Positions 45,795 through 56,261 of a stretch of DNA of 64,000 nucleotides are shown one piece after another. The DNA is from Apium graveolens (taxonomy: Eukaryota; Streptophyta; Magnoliopsida; Apiales; Apiaceae). The stretch lies in NCBI RefSeq assembly GCF_009905375.1, contig NC_133657.1:60557227-60621226 (forward strand). The letters run 5' to 3'. A program made the position numbers and the translations under genes. The notes under the pieces are model-generated. The model was not told where the DNA came from and ran no database searches. It saw only the letters and a program-made list of their open reading frames with translations. Every line of letters begins with the position of its first letter. Within the stretch, counting starts at the first letter, position 1.

Positions 45795-48176
45795 CCAAGT
45801 TTCCTTGGGTCCTGCCTTATTAGCTTTCTTTTTCTGTTTCTTAGGATTTATCTCATTTGACTTGGGGATATCAGATTCATCCTTGGTCATTTGAGTTGGG
45901 CCTTTGAATCCATTTATTGCAACAGAATTATCATGCATATTATAATCAACAGGGAATGACATGCTATTAGTGAACATGTTATTCTAATAAGGCATGCTAA
46001 ATGGCATTTGTGGCATACTAAATGCAGCATAATAAGGATTAGGTGCAAATGGCATATTAGCAAACTGTGCATTCATATTTTGTGTAGACATAGCATTCAT
46101 AGGCAAGGGAGGCATGGCATTCATGTTGGGAAAGTGAGGTGGCACAGACATGGGAGTAGGCATTGCAGATTTGCAATTAACATAAAAATAATTTATACTA
46201 CCACACTTGACACAGATTTTTCTAGGAGCATATTTATCAGGTGTGTAGTTATTGTGTTTGTTAATCCCTACTTTACCATTTCTATTATTTTTCTTTTTAT
46301 CCTCTGTTTTCACCTCAATCTTTTCAAGTCTGTCACTTAACTATTTGACAGTCATGTGACCAACATTAGCCTTTTTCCCTTTCTTAACTTGACTCAATTC
46401 TCCTGGAACAAAGTTCTTGGAAACAGATCCATACTTTTCATTCAACTTAACAAGTTTGGCTTTACTGATAGGCTTGCTTACAGCCGACGGATGAGGATTT
46501 TCATCAGTCGACGGATAACCCTTTTTGTTATCCGATGGATGACCCTCATCATCCGCCGAGTCTACATCTGTTAGCACTCCATCCACCAAATTTGGTTCTA
46601 ATTTCTCCTTGTTCTTTTTCCAGGCTGCATTACAGAAGGACTCAATTCCTTGAACTTTGGTGATTTGAGCATGGACATCTCTAGATGTTTTCCATGCCTT
46701 AATCACCTCTTGTTCACGCTCGAGCTGCTTCTTCAAAATTTCTTCTTTCTTCAAGGACTCAGTTAATTCCTCCTTGGCAATCTTACACTCAATTCTTAAT
46801 TTTTCAAAATCAATGAACTGAGACTCTAGCACATTATTTCTCCCACTCAAAAATAAATTTTTTTATTTGATTTTAGCATTTTCTTTAGTAAGAGACTTAA
46901 GTGTAACACGCAAATGATATAACTCTGTAGACATGTCATTTATAGCATCATTACACTCAGCTTTAGATAAATGTGCAAGGTTTGTAGTAATTACCTGATT
47001 ACTTGAAGAACTTGTTTCTGTTTCATCAGACTTGGCCATTAGGGCTGGATTGACATAGCTGCCATCTTCATCTTCATCCAGACCATCTGCTACCCAGTCA
47101 TTTTCTTGTGTAATGAAAGCCCTTTCCTTTTGTTTGAGCAGCTCAAAGTATTTTTGCTTGTAATCCACAAGCTCAAACTTTTTCTTACTGGAATCTAACT
47201 TTCTACAATCACTGGCAAAGTGCCCTGCCAAGCCACATTTCAAATATTTGAATTTTGATTTATCCACCATGTTTCTATTTGGCTTGGCTGCTCCAAAGTT
47301 CTTTTTGAACTTGAGCTTGGAAAATCTTTTGGAAAGAAATGCTAAATGTTCATCAATGTCTTCCATGTCATCTTGGCTCAAAGAATCTTAATTTTCTACT
47401 CCAAGCCCCTTGCCCTTGCTTTCACAGACCCTTGAAGTTGACTCAACAGCTTCCATCTTCATCTCCTTCTCTTTCTCTAACTCAATAACTAGTGCAATGG
47501 ACCCTCCTTTCTTCTTTCCTCTCTCCATCCTCTCATCTTGCTCTATTTCAAGCTCATAAGTTTTCAGGATGCCATACAGTCTCTCCAAAGTAAACTTCTT
47601 ATAATCTTGTGAGTTTCTCAATGAGACTGTCATTGGTTTCCATTCATTTGGAAGAGATTTAAGGAATTTCAGATTGGAGTCTTTTGTCTGATAGACCCTT
47701 CCATGCAACTTTAGTGCATTTAGCAGTTTTTGAAACCTACTAAAAATGTCAGTGAGAGACTCACTTTCTTCATTATAAAAATGCTCATATTGCTATATCA
47801 GTAGTTGCATCTTTTTTTCTCTAACTTGCTCAGTGCCATCACATATGATCTGTATTGTATCCCAAACATCCTTGGCAGTTTTGCAGTTGATAATGTTGTC
47901 AAACATATCACCATCAACTCCATTAAACAGGATATTCATGGCCTTTTTATCCTTCCTGACTTGTTCAATATCTGGATCAGACCATTCATGCCTTGGCTTG
48001 GGGATAGATGGCTCATTTCCAGTTGCATCTCTCATTGGAACATGAGGGCCTCTTTCTATGTAGTCCACATAGGCCTCATCTTGAGAAAGCAAATGAAGAT
48101 GCATCTTTACCTTCCAATGATGGTAATTATCTTTATCCAGAAAAGGAATCTTGACTCCAACATCCTTCTTGTTCAT
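45777..48176 (-). pseudogene. gag of element C
   Basis: The ATG at 48176 starts MNKKDVGVKIPFLDKDNYHH. A single frame can be followed to TGA at 45777, with four or five nonsense codons (near 47385, 46860, 46340 and 45981). The first zinc knuckle has lost its first Cys (Y-LK-C-GLAG-H-FASD-C, near 47250). The second has Tyr for His (C-VK-C-GSIN-Y-FYVN-C, near 46205). Between them lie a coiled-coil-like stretch (46850-46560) and a motif-rich Ser/Asp linker (46562-46484). A Met/Pro/Asn-rich tail (NAMPPLPMNAMSTQNMNAQF) precedes the end. Both knuckles being damaged argues against RNA packaging by this copy. Confidence 0.85.
46484..46562 (-). repeat. CCGACGGATG-motif cluster in gag linker, element C
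   Basis: Four units facing both ways (near 46485, 46510, 46532 and 46550). They match the clusters in gag of element A (30117-30200) and element D (52537-52615). Two of them can pair as a short hairpin. Confidence 0.75.
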
Positions 48177-48223
48177 CTTGCTGTGTTGTTTTGATCTTTA
48201 AACTCTTTGTTCTTTAAGAGCTT

Positions 48224-48235
48224 GCTCTGATACCA
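48224..48235 (-). other. primer binding site, element C
   Basis: The minus strand reads TGGTATCAGAGC, an exact tRNA-iMet primer site, two bases from the LTR. Confidence 0.9.
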
Positions 48236-48237
48236 AT

Positions 48238-49259
48238 TATTAGTCCCTTAACAATGTAACAAGAATTACAGAAGGGGGGTTGAATGGAATTCTTGAAACT
48301 TTTTCTTTAATAAATATGTTCTAAATCAAATATATATATAAGTGTTAATTGATTAGCAGAATGCGGAATAGTTACTTGAAATGAATCAAAACACAAGTAA
48401 TTAAAAATAAGAGTCTTTAAAAATTTTCTGGTGGACTCGAATGATTCCACCAGAGATATATAATATATATCGAGAGAAATCTGTGTGCAAAAAGCTCACA
48501 GCTGCTTATAAAATGATAACAACTAAGAATAAGAGAAATGCTAAGAATACAACTTACAAATGTTTCTCTCTTAGTTGCTTGGTTCCTTAGTCACTATTCT
48601 ATTTGATGCTTCTTGGTTTATGTATCACCAAGATTACAAAGCAATAAGACAAGATAATAAAACAAAAACTATCAAGTCTAATACAATGCTACTTCATTAC
48701 TCTATTCCAGCATCTTTGAATATCTTCATAATAGCATGGAAATGGCAATGCTTCTTTGTTCTCGAAAACCCATTTGAATAGGCTACCACATTCCATTTGC
48801 ATACACTCGACGCATGTGACTGTGTTGTCACTGTCAACAGATATTTGAATTCTTTATCCGTCGGGTTTATGATCATCTATCGAGTTAATGATCATCCGTC
48901 GAATTCATTGTTGTTTATCCGTCGGGTAGCAATCAGGCACTTGACTTCATTTCATTTATGCAGAATTACAAGACATCATATATGTACAATTAATCAACCT
49001 ATTCTGCATATCTAGTTACAGTCAACATGACTTAGGTACTACTACAGATTCTAAACAATGTGTATGCAGAAATGTGCTACAGGCTTATTGTTACATAAGC
49101 TACTCACTCGATGGATAATAAGTCATCATCCGTTGGGACTAAAATGAGTTATCCGTCGGGACTATAATCCTTATCCATCGAGTGCTACATTTTCGCTAAG
49201 TAAAATCTACCAAGGTGTTTTGTTCATGAAATCATCAAGTACACAACCTATACACAACA
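48238..49259 (-). repeat. 5' LTR of element C (second subtype), 1.02 kb
   Basis: The minus strand starts TGTTGTGTATAGG and ends GGGACTAATA (terminal bases mutated). It has motif clusters at 48856-48932 and 49105-49190. It differs from the 30293-31331 LTR by many substitutions and small indels, including in its first 25 bases, so it is a different subtype. The bases after its outer end (CACTG) begin a fragment of the first subtype. Confidence 0.8.
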
Positions 49260-49707
49260 CACTGTCAACAACTATTTAAATTTGATCATCCGTTGGGACT
49301 ATGTTTATCATCCGTCGGGAGCTTTGTTGATCATTCGTTAGGAGTCTTGTAGATCATGCGCCAGGAGTCTATCTGCCACTTGACTCTATTTCACTTATAC
49401 GGAATTACAAGACATCTCATATTTACAATTAATTAACCTATTCTGCATATCAATCTAGTAGTCAACATGATTTAGAGAACCCTACACAATCTACTTGACT
49501 AAAACATGTTGTTTGCAGAAATGTGCTACAGAACTTATTTGTTACATAAGCTACTCACTCGATGGATGTCAATTTGTCATCCGTCGGGACTATAAAGTTC
49601 ATCCATCGGGACTATATTAGATCATCCTCGAGTGCTACAATATTCACTAAGTTAAATCTACTAAAGTGTTTCGTTTAACTTATCATCAAGTTCACAACAT
49701 ATTCCTT
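49260..49707 (-). repeat. 3' LTR fragment of element D (U3 part)
   Basis: This is the first 450 bases (in LTR direction) of a TGTTAGGAATATG-type LTR, lacking its first five bases. It is cut at 49260 by the LTR of element C and fused at about 49705-49708 to RT sequence. Motif units are at 49288-49365 and 49558-49630. Confidence 0.8.
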
Positions 49708-51813
49708 GAAATTGGCATGGGCTGCATAGGCTAAGAAAATTATGATGGCTTCAAGTCTTGCAACAGGAGCAAAAGTTTTATCAAAATTTATTCCTTCTTA
49801 TTGACAGTAGCCCTTAGCAACCGGTCTAGCTTTGTTCCTGACCATTATGCCATTTTCATCCATCTTGTTTATGAATACCCACTTAGTGTCAATTAGATTC
49901 TTTGCTTTAGGTTTGGGTACCAGCTTACATACCTTGTTCCTTTCAAATTGGTTTATCTCCTCTTGCATAGCTAAAATCCAATCTGGATCCAACAAAGCTT
50001 CTTCTACCTTCTTTGGTTCTTCCTTAGAAAGGAAGCTGCTATATAGACATTCTTCTTGAGCTACTTTCCTTGTTTGAACTCTATAAGATGCATCACCAAT
50101 GATGAGCTCAAAAGGGTGATCTTTAGTCCATTTTCTTTGTTGAGGTAGATTAGCTCTAGATGAAGAGGCCTCATTGTTGTCTTGATGTGTGACTGAGTTT
50201 TGATTATGAGAAACTCCCCCTGAGTTTGTGAATCTTTGATATGAGAAAGGGGTACTTTCTGTAGGTGATCTATTCTGACTGTCAGCTTCTCTCATTATTC
50301 CGACGGATGATGCACTTTATGTCTCGACGGATGAAGCTGATTGTCTCCCGACGGATAAAGCATTTTATAACTTGACAGATGTTAAATTATGTGCTTCATT
50401 AGTTATAGATTTTTCTGCATTATCCTTAGTCACTGTTTCTTGATCACTTTCATCATCACTATCATCACTAACCATCTCCATATTATCAAACTTGAGGCTT
50501 TCATGGTAATCTTCATCTTGCAGTCCTTCAATCTTTTTATCATCAAATACAACATGTACTGATTCCATAACAATATTGGTTCTTAGATTGTAGACTCTAT
50601 ATGCTTTTCCCACAGCATATCCAACAAAAAATTCTTCATCTGGTTTAGCATCAAACTTTCCATGTTGATCAGTTTGATTCCTTAAAATATAACATTTATA
50701 GCCAAAGACATGAAGAAAATTTAGAGTTGGCTTCCTATTCTTGAACAATTGGTAGGGTGTCATGCACTTTGCTTAATTAATCAAAGAAATATTCTGAGTG
50801 TAGCAGGCAGTGTTCACAGCTTCAGGCCAAATATATGTTGGTAACTTTAATTCTTCAAGCATTATCCTTGCAGCTTCAATCAGAGATTTGTTCTTCCTTT
50901 CCACTACTCCATTTTGTTGTGGAGTTCTTGCTACAGAAAACTCATGCATAATCCCATTCTCTTCACAAAATGATCTCATCACAGAATTCTTGAACTCAAT
51001 TCCTTTGTCACTCCAGATTCTTCTAACCTTGAAGTCAAGATTATTATTGACTTGCCTTATGTGATTGATGATGATTTCACTAGCTTCATCTTTGGACTTT
51101 AGAAAATATGTCCAAGAGAACTTAGAGAAATCATCCACAATTACTAGGAAAAATCTTTTTCTTGAGATAGATAACACATTGACTGGTCCAAACAAATCCA
51201 TGTGCAACAATTGCAAAGGTCCCTCAATTATTGAATCAAGCTTCTTTCTGAATGATGCTTTAATCTGCTTTCCTCTCTGGCAGGCATTACACAATCCATC
51301 CTTAGTAAACTCCACTTGAGGAATACCTCTAACCAGTTCTTTCTTGACAAGCTCATTCATGGTCTTAAAGTTTAGATGGGACAGCTTCTTGTGCCATAGC
51401 CAACTTTCATCTTGACTTGCTTTACTGAGAAGACAAGTTACTGATTCTGCATTAGATGAGTTGAAATCAGCTAAGTACACATTTCCTTTTCTCACTCCAG
51501 TGAGAATCACTTTGTTGCTCTTTATGTTTGTCACAGCACAGGCTTCTGAGTTGAAAGTAACTGAGTTGCCCTTATCACAAAGCTGGCTGATACTCAACAA
51601 ATTATGCTTGAGACCATCCACTAGGGCAACTTCTTCAATGATGACATTATCTTTTAAAATCAAGCCATATCCCACATTATAACATTTGTCGTCATCTCCA
51701 AAAGTAATACTTGGGCCAGCTCTTTCCTTGAACTTAGTGAGCATGGTAGAATCTCCAGTCATGTACCTTGAGCAACCACTATCCAGATACCAATGATTCT
51801 TTCTATTTCCATG
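49708..51813 (-). pseudogene. pol of element D, truncated in RT
   Basis: The protease reads WYLDSGCSRYMTG near 51780. GAG-pre-integrase has WHKKLSHLNFKTMNELVKKEL with CNAC. The integrase runs 51200-50480 with MDLFGP, DKGIEFKNS (Asn changed in the SDNG motif) and QQNGVVERKN keeping the catalytic Glu. A stop is near 50770. The linker has motif units (50297-50375). The RT N-terminus ([13 protein letters not shown], then [20 protein letters not shown] and WVFINKMDENG) stops at AYAAHANF, where the deletion joins the LTR. The polymerase active site is absent, so no RT could be made. Confidence 0.85.
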
Positions 51814-51830
51814 TACACATCAAAATCAAA

Positions 51831-54229
51831 TCAAGTTGATTTTGGTACCCAAGTTTCATTGGGTCCTTCCTTGTAGCTTTCTTCTTTGGTTTCTTAGGTT
51901 TGATCTTATTTGACTTGGGAAATTCTGATTCATCCTTAGTCATCTGAGTTGGACCTTTGAAACCAGTCATTAAAATAGAATTATCATGCACATTTTGATT
52001 AACATGAAAAGGCATGTTATTTGCAAACATGTTATTCCAGTAAGGCATGCTAAATGGTATCTAAAGCATACTAAATGCAACATAATAAGGATTAGGTGCA
52101 AATGGCATATTAGGAAATTGTGCATTCATATTCTGAGTAGACATAACATTTATAGGCATGGTAGGCATGGCAGTCATGTTGGGAAAAGAGGAGGGTGCAG
52201 ACATGGAAGTAGGTATAGCAAGTTTGCAATTAACAGACAAGTGATTAACACTACCACACTTAACACAGATTTTTCTTGGTGCATATTTATCAGGTGTGTA
52301 GTTGTTATGTTTGTTAATTTCTACTTTCCCAATTCTATTATTTTTGTTTTCAGTTTCTATTTTAACCTCAATCTTTTCTAATCTGTCATTCAATTGCTTG
52401 ATAGAGAGATGACCAACATTAACTTTCTTTTCCTTCCTGACTTGACTTGATTCTCCTGGAATGAAGTTCTTAGAAATTGATCCATATTTCTCATTCAACT
52501 TAACTAGCTTAGCTTTGCTAACTGGTTTACTCACAGTCGACGGATGTGGCTTCTTGTCACTTGGCGGATAATCCTTTTGATTATCCGACAGATGATTTTC
52601 ATCATCTGTCAAGTCAACATCTGTAAACAATCCTTTAACCAAATTGGACTCAAGCTTCTCTTTACTCTTCTTTCAGGCTGCATCACAAAAGGACTCAATA
52701 CCTTGAACTTTAGTGATTTGAGCATGAACATGTCTAGATGATTTCCATGCCTTAATCACTTCATGTTCTCGTTCAAGCTGCTTCTTTAAAATCTCTTCTT
52801 TCTTCAAGGACTCAGTTAATTCATCCTTAGAAATCTTACACTCAATTCTCAATTTCTCAAATTCAATAAACTGAGATTCTAGTACATTATTCTTCTCACT
52901 TTAAAACAAATTATTTTCTTTAATTTTAGCATTTTCCTTAGTGGGGGACTTTAGTGTAACACGCAGGTGATATAATTCTGTGGATATGTCATTTATTGCA
53001 TCATTACACTCAGCTTTAGATAAATGTGCTAGGTTAGTGGTGATTACCTGATTGCTTAAAGAACCTGTTTCTATTTCATCAGATTTGGCTATTAGGGCTA
53101 GATTGACATAGCTTGTTTCTTCATCTTCATCCAATCCATTTGCAGCCCAGTCATCCTCCTGTGTGATGAAAGCTCTTTCCTTTTGTTTGAGCAACTCAAA
53201 GTATTTCTGTTTATAATCAACAGGCTCAAACTTCTTTTTGCTGGAATCAAACTTTCTACATTCACTAGCAAAATGACCCGCCAAGTCACATTTGAAACAC
53301 TTGAATTTTGACTTATCAACCATGTTTCTGTTTAGCTTAGCTGCTCCAAAATTCTTCTTGAATTTGAACTTGGCAAATCTTCTGGATAGGAATGCTAGAT
53401 GTTCATCAATATCATCCATGTCATCTTAGCTCAATTGATCTTCATTTTCAGCTATCATCCCTTTACCCTTGCTTTCACGGACCTTTGATGTAGACTCAAA
53501 AACTTCTACCTTCATCTCTTTCTCATTCTCTAACTCAGCAACCAGTGCTGTGGACCCTCCTTTCTTCCTTCCTTTCTCCATCCTTTCCTCTTTCTCTATT
53601 TCAAGCTCATAGGTTTTCAGGATGCCATATAGTCTCTCCAAGGTGAACTCCTTGTAATCCTGTAAATTTCTCAATGAGACTGTCATTGGCTTCCACTCCT
53701 TTGAAAGAGATCTAAGGAACTTGAGGTTAGAGTCTTTTGTTTGATAGACTCTTCCACGAAACTTCAGAGCATTTAATAGCTTTTGAAATCTACTAAAAAT
53801 ATCAGTGAGAGACTCACTTTCTTCATAGTGGAAATGTTCATATTGCTGAATTAGTAGCTGCATCTTGTTCTCTCTTACTTGCTCAGTACCATCACAAATA
53901 ATCTGGATTGTGTCCTAAACCTCTTTGGTTGTTTTACAGTTAATAATGTTATTAAACATATCACCATCAACTCTATCTAACAATATATTCATGGCCTTCT
54001 TATCCTTTCTGACTTGTTCAATATCAGGGTCTGACCATTCATGCCTAGGTTTTGGAACGTATGGCTCATTGCCAGTTGCAGCTCTCATTGGTACATGAGG
54101 ACCTCTCTCTATATAGTCCACATAAGCCTCATCTTGGGAAAGAAGATGTAGGTGCATCTTCACCTTCCAGTGGTGATAGTTGTCTTTGTCCAGAAATGGA
54201 ATCTTCACTCCAACATCCTTTTTGTTCAT
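51831..54229 (-). pseudogene. gag of element D
   Basis: The ATG at 54229 opens MNKKDVGVKIPFLDKDNYHH. The frame is followed with stops near 53913, 53424 and 52900 and a frame change near 51900. The first knuckle is intact (C-FK-C-DLAG-H-FASE-C, near 53260). The second is intact (C-VK-C-GSVN-H-LSVN-C, near 52240). A motif-bearing linker lies at 52615-52537. The Met/Asn-rich tail is present. The stop TGA at 51831-51833 is at the same codon as in element C. Confidence 0.82.
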
Positions 54230-54275
54230 CTTGTTGTTTGTTGTGATCTTTACACTCTTTGTACTTAAAGAGCTT

Positions 54276-54287
54276 GCTCTGATACCA
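54276..54287 (-). other. primer binding site, element D
   Basis: TGGTATCAGAGC on the minus strand, next to the LTR remnant. Confidence 0.9.
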
Positions 54288-54289
54288 AT

Positions 54290-54401
54290 TATTATTCCCT
54301 AACAATACAACAAGAATTACAGAAGGGGGTTGAATGTAATTATGACTACTTTTTCAAATTTAAAGAATGTTCTAACTTGATAAAAATAACAGTGTTTGAA
54401 G
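54290..54401 (-). repeat. 5' LTR remnant of element D
   Basis: The last 112 bases (in LTR direction) of the LTR, ending GGGAATAATA on the minus strand. The sequence breaks at AGTGTTTGA, where gypsy LTR sequence begins. Confidence 0.8.
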
Positions 54402-55392
54402 CCGAGCCTATATTTTAAGTTACGTATCACCCGTATTTGAAAACGTCATAATAAAAATTATATTTTGGGGAAAAGTAACTTCTGAAAATACCTATCTCTA
54501 AAACTGTGAATAAAATTGGAAAGACTTTGGAAAGTGTGCTGTGATATAATTATTTTAAAAAGAGATAGGTATAAGTCGTTTTGGAAAATGGATAAAACAG
54601 ATCAGATATTGGATGGTTGCGTAAGAGGCCCGTAACGGCCCAGCGGGTTTGCGTAAGTGGCTAAGTCGGTTCTGCGCCCTATTTGAACCGCTTAGTCCAG
54701 CGTCACAGAGACCTAGCTAGTCTCTGAGTTTCGGAACATGTTTGTGGTGGGATAGACTGATCAGTTCATCCAATACATATCTGATTGTGGTTTTGTGGTT
54801 CCAGTAACGGAACAAATGGTTTTAAGTCCCCGTAACGGGACAAATGGTTTCATGGTTCCTGTAATGGAACGGAAGATTTGGAAATGAAAATAACATGCTA
54901 AAATTGAACTCTGGTATTTACATACAGCACACGACCGTTGATTTTGTTTTACAGAGCATGCTAGTTTTGATATCCAGTTTATACATGTTTTACTTATTTT
55001 CTCGCGGGTTATGAATTATGTTCCTATAACAGCTTTACTTTAAATCGGTTTTACTTATTATTCATATAGTGGTACTGCTGAGCAATTGAGTGCTCACCCT
55101 TGCTGGATGTTTTATATATGTATTGCAGATGCCTAGGAGATTCTTCCGTGGTAGTCGGGGCAGAGTTCCAGTTCCTTTCGTGTCAGGCTCCTCTAAGGTA
55201 GTTGTGTTGGACCAAGGATGGTCTGTTGAGTTGATGTATTAAGTTAGTCTTGTAATAGCTGTAACCTAAATCATACTTAAACTTGGAAAAGGTCTTGGTA
55301 AAGGGGTCGTAGTTATGTATTATTAATGATTTGGATTGTTATTATTGTTGTTAGTGACGTCAACTCCTGACCCCGGGGTTGAGGCCGTCACA
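54402..55392 (+). repeat. gypsy LTR fragment (3' third)
   Basis: It matches the last kilobase of the solo LTR at 24545-27997: the TTTTAAGTTACGTATC block, the AGAGACCTAGCTAGTC block, the CCCGTAACGGG units and the ACTGCTGAGCAATTGA block. It ends GGGGTTGAGGCCGTCACA. The 5' two thirds are missing at a joint with the copia LTR. The following bases (ATGAG) belong to gag of element E, so it was inserted there and later truncated. Confidence 0.85.
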
Positions 55393-55527
55393 ATGAGGAC
55401 CTTTCGTTATGCAGTCCACATAGGCTTCATCTTGAGAAAGAAGATATAGGTGCATCTTCACCTTCCAGTGGTGATAGCTGTCTTTGTCCAGAAATGGAAT
55501 TTTCACTCATGCATCCTTTCTGATCAT
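55393..55527 (-). pseudogene. gag N-terminus of SIRE-like element E
   Basis: The first 45 codons of the same gag as elements A, C and D (KIPFLDKDSYHHWKVKMHLY, then LLSQDEAYVDC), from the ATG at 55527. It has one nonsense codon early on (Gly to stop after KDA). The frame is cut at 55393 by the gypsy LTR fragment. Confidence 0.75.
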
Positions 55528-55573
55528 CTTGCTGATTGTAGTGATCTTTATACTCTTTGTACTTCAAGAGCTT

Positions 55574-55585
55574 GCTTTGATACCA
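55574..55585 (-). other. primer binding site, element E
   Basis: The minus strand reads TGGTATCAAAGC, the tRNA-iMet site with one change. Confidence 0.75.
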
Positions 55586-55587
55586 AT

Positions 55588-56261
55588 TGTTAAACCCAAA
55601 TAATGCAACAAGAATTACAGAAGGGGGGTTGAATGTAATTCTGGCTCCTTTTTTCAATTTTTAGACTGTTCTTACTTAATATATAACAGTGTTTGATTGT
55701 TCAAGAAGTGTAGAATAAAACTTGAATTGAAATCAAAACACAAAGTAATAAAACACAAAGCTTTAAAACTTTCTGGTGGATTTGAACTTATCCAGCAGAG
55801 ATATATATTAGTATGAGAACTTTGTGATACTTGAATAGCACACAGCTGCTTACAAGTGAACTTACAACCTTATAGAGAAATTCTTAACTTTTTCTATCTC
55901 TTTGAAAAATAATGCTTACTCAGTTGGTTGTTCTCCTTACTACTCTTGGTATATATATAACCAAGTTACATGATAGTAAGATAAGACAATAAAATAAAAT
56001 TATATCTAGTTTAACTTCATGTTGCTACATTACTCTATCCAAGATCTTTGGATATCTTCATATTTGCATGGAAATGGTAATGCTTCTTTGTTCTCTAAAT
56101 CCTGCAATTAGGATGCCACATTCCATTTGCAAACACCCGACGCATGTGATTGTCTTGTCACTATCAACTGCTATTTTCAATATTATCATCCGTCGGGATT
56201 ATGTTGATCATCCGTCGGGAGCCTTGTTGATTATCTGTCGAGAGCCTTTGTAGATCATCCG
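55588..56261 (-). repeat. 5' LTR fragment of element E
   Basis: It begins (plus strand) TGTTAAACCCAAATAATGC and matches the other SIRE-like LTRs through the TGGTGGATTTGAA block to a motif cluster at 56185-56261. There the gypsy element F is inserted. The remaining U3 is outside the window. Confidence 0.8.

Larger units (their letters stand above)
30293..49259 (-). mobile_element. SIRE-like Ty1/copia element C, chimeric, with duplicated RNase H-ORF3
   Basis: Minus strand, right to left: LTR (48238-49259), primer site, gag, pol, spacer, ORF3 copy B cut short, a second RNase H end, a second spacer, ORF3 copy A, polypurine tract, LTR (30293-31331). The two LTRs are clearly different subtypes (start TGTTGTGTATAGG versus TGTTAGGAATATG). 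No matching target duplication flanks the unit (CAAGT left, CACTG right). The unit is therefore a recombinant of two elements, not a single insertion product. A CACTA-type fragment is inserted in pol. Confidence 0.75.
49260..54401 (-). mobile_element. SIRE-like Ty1/copia element D with internal deletion
   Basis: Minus strand: LTR end (54401-54290), primer site, gag, pol up to the first part of RT, then directly U3 of the 3' LTR. RT catalytic core, RNase H, spacer and ORF3 are missing. The joint shares CCT between both parents, which suggests a microhomology-mediated deletion. The 5' LTR is cut at 54401 by a gypsy LTR fragment. Confidence 0.8.

Noticed and set aside
30288..49264. Target-site duplication of element C
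   Set aside because: The left flank is CAAGT and the right flank CACTG; they do not match, and the LTRs are different subtypes.
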